Assembly: GCA_002367815.1 (NCBI GenBank)
Contig: DFDG01000144.1
Span: 1 to 10,748 of the forward strand
Direction of reading: 5' to 3'
From: Opitutaceae bacterium UBA3033
Lineage (GTDB): Bacteria > Verrucomicrobiota > Verrucomicrobiia > Opitutales > Opitutaceae
DNA length: 10,748 nt
How positions within the stretch are numbered: the stretch's first letter is position 1; each line of letters starts with the position of its first letter. Both the position numbers and the translations under genes were made by a program. Below are positions 1 to 6,715 of the stretch, in pieces. The notes beneath the pieces were generated by a model. It ran no database searches, had not been told where the DNA came from, and worked only from the letters and a program-made list of their open reading frames with translations.

Positions 1-582
1 AGGTGTAAAGATGTATGTCAACACATAAGATACACAAGCCATAAGGTGTCAATTTCTGGAAAGGAAACTCCCGACCGGGATCGACTCTCACCCAATTGGA
101 ATCAGGATTGGCCGCCATGAACCTGCGGGCTTGAGTGTGCAGCAACTCAGCGATTCTATACCTGTGTTTACCAACCGCACTCTGGACTATAACGTGATCG
201 CCAACCCGAAATACTCCTCCGGCGCCGGTCAGATTGACATCTCAAAACCGCAGTTCCCGGGTGTCCGCAGTGCAATATCTGGCCACAGGTATTACAGCCC
301 AAGTTTGGGGCCAATCTATAGGGTCAGGTCAGGGGCTTGGGTCTGGAACAAAACAGGCGCTCCGAATCCACGTGAGTGAATGCTGCCGTTTGCGTTCCGT
401 TGACGTGTTCGGCGAAGGACCGTTTACCGGACAGGTAGCGGCGGGTAATTTGACCGGGCAAAAGGGAGTCGCCCAATTCGGGGGGATTTTCGGAACAGGC
501 CGGCCGCATCGCTGATTACATCCGAGTCAGCAACACCGGGCATACCCTGGGGAGTCAGGCGGTTAAACTTGCACTTTACTGC
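1..582. other. Left flank without a defensible gene; possible decayed coding DNA
   Basis: I find no gene here that I would defend. A plus-strand frame is open from 29 to the stop at 377-379 and has no convincing ATG start, only a TTG at 131; near 271-306 it reads GHRYYSPSLG, which resembles the RYYSPSLGR motif of RHS-repeat proteins, but the usual continuation (RDPI and following) is missing. A second plus frame is open from about 234 to 515, and a third reads on through 454-582. On the minus strand a frame is open from 241 to the left edge with no stop. None has a clear start, ribosome-binding site or recognisable domain. The region lies downstream of the minus-strand operon. I see no convincing hairpin followed by a T-run that would end that operon. 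Decayed gene remnants or plain intergenic sequence are both possible. Confidence 0.4.
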
Positions 583-2166
583 CTAGGGCTGCTGCAACGA
601 AACACCTTTGTAGAATCGGTTCCAGAGCGCGTCTTCATGCCAACCGCGGACACCGGGGCTCAGCAGAATATTCTTGGTATTAAAATAGAGCGGGGCGACG
701 GGGCATGATTCGTCGATCAATGCTTCCGCCTTGGCCAATACCGCGCGTCTGCTCTCAGCATCGGGTTGTTCATTGGCGAGGGCCAGCAGGTTGTCGTAGG
801 CTGGGTTTTGCCATTGGGAATAGTTTCCGGATGAAGCGGAACCCAAGTCGGCCAACATATTCGCCGCATCCGCGACATCGGGAATGGCGGTCATGAAACC
901 GATATCGAAATCGCCACTTTCGAGCGCCGCCACGTGAACCTTGGCATCACGTGAACCGATTCGCACCGTAATACCCAGTTGGTTCTTCCACATCGCTTGC
1001 ACGGCTTCGAGCACCGGGGTTTGCGACCAGCCGGTGAGTTCCAAAGCGGGGAAATTCTGACCACCGGAGTAACCCGCCTCCGCGAGTAACGCCCGGGCGG
1101 TTTCGGTATTTTCGTGCAGGGTGGTGTCATTACGAAACCCGCCCAGACCTTCCGGCACGAATTGAAAAGCGGCCCGTTGCCCGCCACGCAGGACATGCTT
1201 CACGATGGACTCGCGATCGAGTGCGAGACTGAGCGCGCGCCGCACGCGCACATCGTTGAGTGGTGCTCGCCGGGTATTGAACGCGAGATAGCGGGTCTCA
1301 TACAAGGGGACTTGCAGCAAGGGACTGGGTTGCTGCGACGCGTAGTTGGCTATTTTGCTAAACGGCACCGACATAGTGACATCGATTTGGCCGGCCCGAA
1401 ATGCCCGCTCCTCGGCATCGCCGTTGTCGTAGGCCAAAAAGTGAATCGCATCGAGTTTCACCGAATCGGCATCCCAGTAGTCAGAGCGACGTTGAACGAT
1501 GATATGTTGACTGGGGTTCCACTCCTGCAGGACGAAGGGGCCGTTGCCGACGTAATTGCCCGGGCGGGTCCAAGAGCGGCCCAGTTTGGCCACCACTAGT
1601 GGGTTGACTGGAATCCATGGAGCACTGGCCACATAAGCGAGAAATTGAGGGGCAGGATGAGCGAGGGTAATTTCCATAGTGTGGTCAGCCAACGCTTTGA
1701 TTCCCACTTGGGAGAAATCTGTGATTTTGCCGTGATAGAAATCCGCGGCGCCGCGCACAGCGAAGAATAACGAAACCTTGGGTGCCGCTGTTACCGGGGT
1801 GAGCACCCGTTGGTAAGAGGCGACGAAATCGGAGGCGGTGACCGGTTCACCATTGGACCAAGTGGCCCGCTCGCGCAGGTAAAATGTGTAGGTCAACCCG
1901 TCTGCTGATACCTTCCAGGATTTCGCAGCGGCAGGAATGGGTTGGCCGCCGGCAGGCGAAGGAGTGACCAAGCCTTCACTCAACGCCTGAATAATAAACA
2001 ATTCATCGGGCAGGTTTATCTTCGCGGGATCGAGGTCGCCCGGTTCATTGCGTTGACTGATGCGGAGGATTGATTCCTGCGATTGCGGAACCGGTTTGCC
2101 GCAGCCGCCGAGTAAAAGGCCGCCAACAAAAAGCAGGAAAAGAAAACTATGGTTCCAGCCAGACAT
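583..2166 (-). CDS. Peptide-type ABC transporter substrate-binding lipoprotein (SBP_bac_5 / OppA-like), second of a tandem pair
   Basis: This is a 527-residue extracytoplasmic solute-binding protein of the oligopeptide/dipeptide family, expected to be lipid-anchored and to deliver peptides or similar ligands to an ABC importer. Seen directly: a hydrophobic N-terminal segment (about residues 8-20) ending in lipobox LGGC with Cys22 as the predicted lipidated residue; the family hallmark EPGDLDP at 41-47; the conserved block with KSWKVSADGLTYTF and ATWSNGEPVTASDF at about 82-114; GNGPF at 207-211; and VRRALSLALDRESIV at 308-322. The length is normal for the family. The n-region lacks Lys and Arg before the hydrophobic core, which is unusual for a signal peptide. 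Its ATG lies 20 bases inside the end of the upstream paralogue, so translational coupling is likely. No permease or ATPase gene accompanies it, and the ligand cannot be told from sequence. The family is secure; the substrate is unknown. Confidence 0.93.
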   Translation of the reverse strand: MSGWNHSFLFLLFVGGLLLGGCGKPVPQSQESILRISQRNEPGDLDPAKINLPDELFIIQALSEGLVTPSPAGGQPIPAAAKSWKVSADGLTYTFYLRERATWSNGEPVTASDFVASYQRVLTPVTAAPKVSLFFAVRGAADFYHGKITDFSQVGIKALADHTMEITLAHPAPQFLAYVASAPWIPVNPLVVAKLGRSWTRPGNYVGNGPFVLQEWNPSQHIIVQRRSDYWDADSVKLDAIHFLAYDNGDAEERAFRAGQIDVTMSVPFSKIANYASQQPSPLLQVPLYETRYLAFNTRRAPLNDVRVRRALSLALDRESIVKHVLRGGQRAAFQFVPEGLGGFRNDTTLHENTETARALLAEAGYSGGQNFPALELTGWSQTPVLEAVQAMWKNQLGITVRIGSRDAKVHVAALESGDFDIGFMTAIPDVADAANMLADLGSASSGNYSQWQNPAYDNLLALANEQPDAESRRAVLAKAEALIDESCPVAPLYFNTKNILLSPGVRGWHEDALWNRFYKGVSLQQP

Positions 2167-3766
2167 GCTTGTAGGGATGGTGGTCGAGCAGAGTGGGATA
2201 CCAGCCTTTTACGGCCGGATGAACCAACCTAACGGTCGTATAATAGTAGATGGGAATGATGGGCGCAGCATCGAGCAGGATAGCCTCCGCGCGTTGGAAT
2301 AGTTTGTAGCGGGCATCGTGGTCGGGCGAACGCGAGGCTTGATAAAGCAGATCGTCATATTCGCGGTTGCTCCAACCCGTGTGATTGTTGCCGGAATTGC
2401 TAGAAAAAACTTCGAGAAAAGTGGCTGGATCAAGGTAGTCGCCCACCCAGTCGGAACGCAGGATTTGATAATCCAAAGTGCGGCGGGTGGCGAGCAGGGT
2501 CTTTTGTTCCATGTTCATGATTTCCACTTTGATGCCCAGTTCGCGCCGCCACATTTCCTGCACGGCCTCGGCGATGACGCGGTGGTTGCCCGAGCTGTTG
2601 ATCAAGAGCTCAAATTTCGGCAAGCCCTGACCTTTCGGATAACCGGCCTCAAGCAGCAATTGCCGCGCTGCGGCCAGGTCGGTCGAAATACCGATGGGGG
2701 GTTCGTAGCCAGCAGTGCCGGGAGGAGTGAAACTATAAGCGGGTTTCTGACCTCCACGGGTGATGGTTTCAACGATGGCTTGGCGGTCCACGGCCATGGA
2801 CAACGCAAGGCGAATCTCACGAATATTCAAGACCGGTCGGGTGACGTTGAGCCGGTAGAAATAGGTATCCAAAAAAGGATCAATGCGCAGGACATCCGGG
2901 CGATCGCGGCGGTAGGTGTCCACCTTGCTGACGGGCAGGGCCTCGGTGATATGCAATTGTCCGGCGCGAAATGAGCGTTCTTCCCCTTCCACACTACTCG
3001 ACGGATGAAAGTGGATGGCCTGCAGGCGCACATTTGCGGCGTCCCAGTAGTTGGGTGATTTTTCAACCACCACCAGGCGATCCGGCTGCCAGGACTTGAG
3101 GAGAAAAGGTCCGTTGGTAACGATGTTTTGCGGTCTGGTCCAAGGATTGCCGCGTAGATAAGGCGACCCGGTTTTTTCCAAGGCCGGCAAGTAGATGGGA
3201 AACCATGCCGGATGAGAAAGCAGATTGAGGAAATGCGGGGTGGGGTGTTCGAGGGTGATGATCAGCGTGTGGGAATCGACGGCCGCAAATCCGACTTCTG
3301 TGAAATCGCTAATCTGACCTTTTTGAAATGCCTCGGCGTTTTGCACCACGTAAAGCATGGCGGCGTAATCGGCGCCCAAACTCGGCGTCAATACCCGTTG
3401 GAACGCGGCAATAAAGTCCAGCGTTACGACAGATTTTCCATTGGACCACTTTGCATCTGGCCGGAGGTGGAAGGTATAGCGCAACAGGTCGGGCGAGACC
3501 TCCCATTTTTGGGCTACCCCTGCCACCGGGTGCAAATCCCGCGGGTCTTCCGTTACCAGCCCCTCAAAAAGAGCGGATGCGACATTCAATTCGGGCAGGC
3601 CGGTGATGAGGTGTGGATCCAATTCCGCGATATCGGCACCCAAGCTACGATGCAGCACCTGATCGCGATTGCCTTGTTTAACCGGTGACTCGCGCGACCA
3701 ACAACCGGCCAGTAGCAACAGCCCAAAACAAACAACCACACATTTTAGAGGAGCGGCAAATTGCAT
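2147..3766 (-). CDS. Peptide-type ABC transporter substrate-binding lipoprotein (SBP_bac_5 / OppA-like), first of a tandem pair
   Basis: This 539-residue solute-binding lipoprotein is paralogous to the gene downstream: the two share the pattern EGLVT, KWSNG/TWSNG, DF-A--QRVLTP, a NGPF-L--W block, YWDA-----L-AIHF, FRAGQ and the ALS-A-DR--IV helix. The chosen ATG at 3766 gives a compact lipoprotein signal, with Lys8, a hydrophobic core at 10-20 and lipobox LAGC with Cys22. The frame is open further upstream (to 3874), but those starts lie inside ispF and would add a long arginine-rich leader, so I reject them. The 3766 start leaves a 28-base gap after ispF. No Shine-Dalgarno sequence is visible before it. 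The likely role is periplasmic or surface capture of peptides or related small molecules for an ABC importer encoded elsewhere. Substrate specificity is not readable from the sequence. Confidence 0.93.
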   Translation of the reverse strand: MQFAAPLKCVVVCFGLLLLAGCWSRESPVKQGNRDQVLHRSLGADIAELDPHLITGLPELNVASALFEGLVTEDPRDLHPVAGVAQKWEVSPDLLRYTFHLRPDAKWSNGKSVVTLDFIAAFQRVLTPSLGADYAAMLYVVQNAEAFQKGQISDFTEVGFAAVDSHTLIITLEHPTPHFLNLLSHPAWFPIYLPALEKTGSPYLRGNPWTRPQNIVTNGPFLLKSWQPDRLVVVEKSPNYWDAANVRLQAIHFHPSSSVEGEERSFRAGQLHITEALPVSKVDTYRRDRPDVLRIDPFLDTYFYRLNVTRPVLNIREIRLALSMAVDRQAIVETITRGGQKPAYSFTPPGTAGYEPPIGISTDLAAARQLLLEAGYPKGQGLPKFELLINSSGNHRVIAEAVQEMWRRELGIKVEIMNMEQKTLLATRRTLDYQILRSDWVGDYLDPATFLEVFSSNSGNNHTGWSNREYDDLLYQASRSPDHDARYKLFQRAEAILLDAAPIIPIYYYTTVRLVHPAVKGWYPTLLDHHPYKHVWLEP

Positions 3767-3794
3767 CAGAAATGTTCGAATCGTGAACCGGGAC

Positions 3795-4283
3795 CTAGAG
3801 TTTGCTCTTCTCAATGAGGACAACGGCATGAGCGGCGATACCGAGGCCTTTGCCCAGATCATCCAACCCCTCATTGGTCGTCGCTTTTATCGCGATATCC
3901 TCGGCGGAAATGCCGAGGGAGTTGGCGAGGATAATTTTCATTTCGCCCAGACGGTTGATGAGTCGCGGTTTTTCAGCGATGACAGAGATGTCGACATTGC
4001 CGATGGTGAAACCCCGCTGATGCAGTTGTGCGACGACTCTTTTTAATAGAATCTGAGAATCGATGTTCTTGAAACTGGGATTGGTGTCGGGGAAGAAGTG
4101 TCCGATATCCGGCAGACCAGCCGCTCCCAGCAATGCGTCGCATAATGCATGGGTCATCACATCAGCATCGGAGTGTCCATCGAGACCATAATCAGTATCG
4201 AAGGTCACGCCGCCCAGAACCAGCGGTCGCTTGGGAGCAAACGCGTGAATGTCATATCCGTGTCCAATGCGTATGGTGGCCAT
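3795..4283 (-). CDS. ispF: 2-C-methyl-D-erythritol 2,4-cyclodiphosphate synthase
   Basis: IspF converts CDP-methylerythritol 2-phosphate to 2-C-methyl-D-erythritol 2,4-cyclodiphosphate with release of CMP, the fifth step of the MEP isoprenoid pathway; the family works as a cytosolic homotrimer. The 162-residue protein has the usual length. Seen directly: the N-terminal IGHGYDIH with the metal ligands Asp11 and His13; GHSDADVMTHAL at 36-47 with the third expected metal ligand His45; DIGHFFPDT at 59-67; and the C-terminal KATTNEGLDDLGKG at 133-146, the nucleotide-contacting loop of the family. It begins 3 bases after the ispD stop, so it is surely cotranscribed with ispD. No Shine-Dalgarno sequence precedes the ATG. 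All key residues are present and an active enzyme is expected. Confidence 0.97.
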   Translation of the reverse strand: MATIRIGHGYDIHAFAPKRPLVLGGVTFDTDYGLDGHSDADVMTHALCDALLGAAGLPDIGHFFPDTNPSFKNIDSQILLKRVVAQLHQRGFTIGNVDISVIAEKPRLINRLGEMKIILANSLGISAEDIAIKATTNEGLDDLGKGLGIAAHAVVLIEKSKL

Positions 4284-4286
4284 AAA

Positions 4287-4967
4287 TTATCGGATGGTTT
4301 GGGTTAACAAAAACTCCAACCAAACCAGATCGGCTGGGGTGGTTAACTTGGGATTGGGCTGGGTATTCTCTAGTATCGCGATGGGGTGCCCCAAGGTTTC
4401 CACGGCGGCGGTATCGTCGGTGATGGCCAGTTTCCTTTTACTCACCCGTTGATAAGCCCGGACGATCAAGTCGCGCTCAAAAACCTGCGGTGTTTCCATC
4501 GCCCAAAGGCGATCGCGCTTCAAAGTCCGCAAACGGGCGTCACCGTGATGTTCCTTGATGGTATCTGTAACCCGATGGGCCAGGACCACCGCGCCTTCGC
4601 GCCGCACAATCTTGTGCAAGGCGACCAGTTGCTCGGCTTGAATCAAAGGTCGGGCGCAATCGTGAATGAAGACGTATTCGATATCATCTGGGAGGGTAGC
4701 CAACGCATTCATAACCGAGTCCTGCCGCTCGGACCCACCTTTAACCAGGACGCATGGGGTGGGAGCATGGGCGGCCAGAGCAGTCATTTGTCGCTGATCC
4801 CGATAAACGACGACGTAATAATCGGCCACTCCGCTGGAAAGAAATGCCGCCGCAGAATAGGCGAAAACGGGTCGACCGGCGAGGGGTGATAACACCTTGT
4901 CTGTGACTGCGCCACCCATGCGTCGGCCATTACCCGCAGCCAGTAAAATGGCGGCCGTGCGACTCAT
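4287..4967 (-). CDS. ispD: 2-C-methyl-D-erythritol 4-phosphate cytidylyltransferase
   Basis: IspD joins CTP and 2-C-methyl-D-erythritol 4-phosphate to give CDP-methylerythritol and pyrophosphate, the third MEP-pathway step, in the cytosol. The 226-residue length is typical. Seen directly: the nucleotidyltransferase signature LLAAGNGRRMG (8-18), with Arg16 and Lys24 at the positions of the catalytic Arg20/Lys27 of the E. coli enzyme (Lys shifted by one residue, implying a one-residue insertion in the loop); the metal-binding stretch HDCARP at 102-107; VTDTIK (133-138); RDRLWAMETPQVF (151-163); ITDDTAAVE (182-190); and Lys207 in the conserved PNPKLTTPADL block. The ATG overlaps the pyrF TGA by four bases. 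A weak GGCGGA lies about 10 bases before the start. ispF follows directly as a separate gene, not fused as in some proteobacteria. Confidence 0.97.
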   Translation of the reverse strand: MSRTAAILLAAGNGRRMGGAVTDKVLSPLAGRPVFAYSAAAFLSSGVADYYVVVYRDQRQMTALAAHAPTPCVLVKGGSERQDSVMNALATLPDDIEYVFIHDCARPLIQAEQLVALHKIVRREGAVVLAHRVTDTIKEHHGDARLRTLKRDRLWAMETPQVFERDLIVRAYQRVSKRKLAITDDTAAVETLGHPIAILENTQPNPKLTTPADLVWLEFLLTQTIR

Positions 4968-5656
4968 GATGCTATTTCCGCCATGATTCCCAGGGCTGCC
5001 GCCACCGGATCAGGGGCGTTAAAAATCGGGCGACCCACGACCAGGAAACTTGCCCCGGCCTGAGCTGCGGCCTTCGGGGTCATTATTCGGGTTTGATCAT
5101 CAGCGGGTGCATTGCTGGGCCTGATGCCGGGGGTGACCAGCGTGATGTCCGCGGGCAAAATGGATCGCAGTGGCGTCAATTCGAGAGGTGAACAGACCAA
5201 ACCAGTCAGGCCGGAATCTATGGCCAATTGAGCAAGTCGAATGACCTGATCCTCGGAAGATCCCGGCACGCCGGTGTCGTTCAAGCCTGCGGTGCTGGTG
5301 GAGGTAAGCACGGTGACCCCGAGGAGCTTAAGGTTTGCGGCATGTTGCTGCTGCGCTTTGCGCGCATATTGCATCATTTCCCGTCCACCCGCGGTGTGGA
5401 TGGTTAGCATTTGAATCGGAAGTTTTGACACCGATTCGACGGCCTTGGCCACGGTGTTGGGGATGTCGTGGAGTTTGAGATCCAGAAACACATTAAAACC
5501 CATTCCGGCAATCTCACGCACGCTGTCCGGTCCATTGGCGGTAAATAATTCCAGCCCGACTTTGACCCAGCGGACGGTGCCCTGCAATTGGCGCAGAGTG
5601 GGCACGACCGCTTGGGTGGATTGGGCATCGAGCACGAGGATGAGTTCACATGGCAT
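4964..5656 (-). CDS. pyrF: Orotidine 5'-phosphate decarboxylase
   Basis: PyrF decarboxylates orotidine monophosphate to UMP, the last step of de novo pyrimidine synthesis, as a cytosolic TIM-barrel dimer. The 230-residue protein from the ATG at 5656 has the normal length of the shorter bacterial type. Seen directly: LVLD with Asp10; VKVG with Lys32; the catalytic motif DLKLHDIPNT with Asp59, Lys61 and Asp64, which with Lys32 supply the charged Asp-Lys array; TPGIRP at 175-180 for the phosphate loop; and VVGRPI with Arg209. The frame is open upstream to 5794, but the added residues carry no conservation and would overlap the oppositely oriented ispE start, so the MPCEL start is chosen. It is the first gene of the minus-strand block and its stop overlaps the ispD start. 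It makes UMP, the precursor of the CTP used by IspD, but a functional link is only inference. Confidence 0.97.
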   Translation of the reverse strand: MPCELILVLDAQSTQAVVPTLRQLQGTVRWVKVGLELFTANGPDSVREIAGMGFNVFLDLKLHDIPNTVAKAVESVSKLPIQMLTIHTAGGREMMQYARKAQQQHAANLKLLGVTVLTSTSTAGLNDTGVPGSSEDQVIRLAQLAIDSGLTGLVCSPLELTPLRSILPADITLVTPGIRPSNAPADDQTRIMTPKAAAQAGASFLVVGRPIFNAPDPVAAALGIMAEIAS

Positions 5657-5756
5657 AGTCTTGCAAGGGTTGTAGACAGGATTGAACCCCAATCCAAAGC
5701 CAAAAACAGACTGACTGGATTTGCGGGGCCAGATATGCCTTAGTGCGTAGAACACT
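5657..5756. promoter_or_regulatory. Divergent intergenic control region between pyrF and ispE
   Basis: This 100-base gap lies between the start codons of pyrF (minus) and ispE (plus), so it must hold, or lie next to, the promoters of both units unless they start within the coding regions. I see no strong sigma-70 pair on either strand. The best minus-strand guess is TTGGAT, a 17-base spacer, then TACAAC, reading towards pyrF, which matches the consensus only partly. Neither gene has a clear Shine-Dalgarno sequence. The gap also holds the inverted repeat listed separately. The call rests on gene orientation rather than on recognised boxes. Confidence 0.5.
5679..5695. repeat. Short perfect inverted repeat in the pyrF-ispE divergent region
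   Basis: GGATTG and CAATCC form perfect 6-bp arms around the 5-base centre AACCC. The repeat lies 22 bases before the pyrF start and 61 bases before the ispE start. It could be an operator for a dimeric regulator or a small hairpin in the pyrF leader. A 6-bp repeat of this kind can also arise by chance, so the regulatory reading is weak. Confidence 0.35.
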
Positions 5757-6635
5757 GTGAGCACTTTAAGCGTATTTTCTCCGGCCAAAATCAACCTTTT
5801 TCTGGCAATTACCGGTCGGAGGGAGGATGGATTTCATAATCTGGTATCATTGGCTGCACCTCTGGCGTGGGGTGATTCATTGACGCTGACCCCGGCTGAT
5901 CGCATTTCGCTGCTATGCAATGACCCCAATTTGGCCCTCGATGAGAGTAACTTGGTATTGAGGGCGGCGGCGGCTTTTAAAAGTGCGACCGGATGGCTGG
6001 GCGGGGCCGAAATACGGTTGGAGAAGAATATTCCCATTGGGGCCGGCTTGGGTGGCGGGAGCAGCAATGCCGTAGCCACACTAAAAGCGCTGAATCAGCT
6101 GGCCGGAGACATCATGGACAGGAACGCGATGCGCAAAGTCGCCGCCACCTTGGGCTCTGACTGCGGCTTATTTGTGGAGAATTCGCCGGTTATTATGCGG
6201 GGTCGGGGCGAATTGACAGAAAAAATTTCCGAGGCTGAACACGTGTTGTTGCGAGGTCGTCGGGTGCTGATTTTTAAGCCCAACTTCGGCGTGTCTACCC
6301 GATGGGCCTACGGTCAAATGGCTCAAGACCCCGGGCATTATCTGCGATCTGACGAAGCAGAGGCCCGATTGGAGCAGTGGAGAAATTCGGACCAACCATT
6401 CGATGAATCCCACCTGTATAATAACTTGGAGCCAGTCGTGTTCGCGAAATACCCAGCATTACCCGCATTGCATTGTATATTGAAGGAGCGCTTTGATCTC
6501 TGCGCCATGATGAGCGGCAGCGGTAGCGCCTCTTTTGCTTATTTGCGTCAAGAAACTCCCGTGGCACAGGTGGAAGCCTGTATTCTCGATGCATTGGGAC
6601 CGTCAGCTTGGGTAATGTCCACGAGACTTGCTTAA
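5757..6635 (+). CDS. ispE: 4-(cytidine 5'-diphospho)-2-C-methyl-D-erythritol kinase
   Basis: IspE uses ATP to phosphorylate the 2-hydroxyl of CDP-methylerythritol, the fourth MEP-pathway step, between the reactions of IspD and IspF. It is a GHMP-family kinase of 292 residues, the usual size. Seen directly: the N-terminal SPAKINLFL with Lys11; the glycine-rich ATP loop PIGAGLGGGSSNA at 93-105; LGSDCGLF with Asp135 in the position of the catalytic Asp; and the C-terminal GHMP motif MMSGSGSASFA at 251-261. Translation must start at a GTG (5757), because an ATG start would remove the conserved N-terminus; there is no Shine-Dalgarno sequence. It is transcribed away from ispD and ispF, so the three related genes sit on both sides of one intergenic region. 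ptsI follows 80 bases downstream. Confidence 0.96.
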   Translation: MSTLSVFSPAKINLFLAITGRREDGFHNLVSLAAPLAWGDSLTLTPADRISLLCNDPNLALDESNLVLRAAAAFKSATGWLGGAEIRLEKNIPIGAGLGGGSSNAVATLKALNQLAGDIMDRNAMRKVAATLGSDCGLFVENSPVIMRGRGELTEKISEAEHVLLRGRRVLIFKPNFGVSTRWAYGQMAQDPGHYLRSDEAEARLEQWRNSDQPFDESHLYNNLEPVVFAKYPALPALHCILKERFDLCAMMSGSGSASFAYLRQETPVAQVEACILDALGPSAWVMSTRLA

Positions 6636-6715
6636 TCGAATTGACCAATGGGGATGAGGGCGCGTTATCGTATGGCGCTGCCGGTCGCACCCCAATTGCG
6701 TATGGTGGACAATCT

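Noticed and set aside
536..554. Possible hairpin around GGGCATACCC as a terminator for the minus-strand operon
   Set aside because: The stem is very short with a mismatch or bulge when extended, and no T-run follows it on the minus strand.
1114..1599. Plus-strand open frame of 161 codons
   Set aside because: It is antisense to the second binding-protein gene with no domain or start signal; a codon-bias shadow.
2318..2974. Plus-strand open frame of 218 codons
   Set aside because: It lies wholly antisense to the first binding-protein gene, has no recognisable domain, and the minus-strand product is clearly a conserved SBP_bac_5 protein.
3767..3874. 36-residue N-terminal extension of the first binding protein
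   Set aside because: It would start inside ispF and bury the lipoprotein signal behind an arginine-rich leader; the ATG at 3766 gives a standard signal peptide.
4283..4287. Possible IspDF fusion protein
   Set aside because: ispD has its own stop and ispF its own ATG three bases later; they are separate adjacent genes.
5657..5794. 46-residue N-terminal extension of pyrF
   Set aside because: It would overlap the opposite-strand ispE start, is not conserved in the family, and the ATG at 5656 gives the normal enzyme length.
6641..6670. TTGACC as a possible -35 box for a ptsI promoter
   Set aside because: No acceptable -10 box occurs at 16-18 bases; the best candidates (GTTATC, TTATCG) match the consensus poorly.
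6608..6715. 36-residue N-terminal extension of ptsI
   Set aside because: It overlaps the end of ispE and its residues do not resemble enzyme I; homology begins just after the ATG at 6716.
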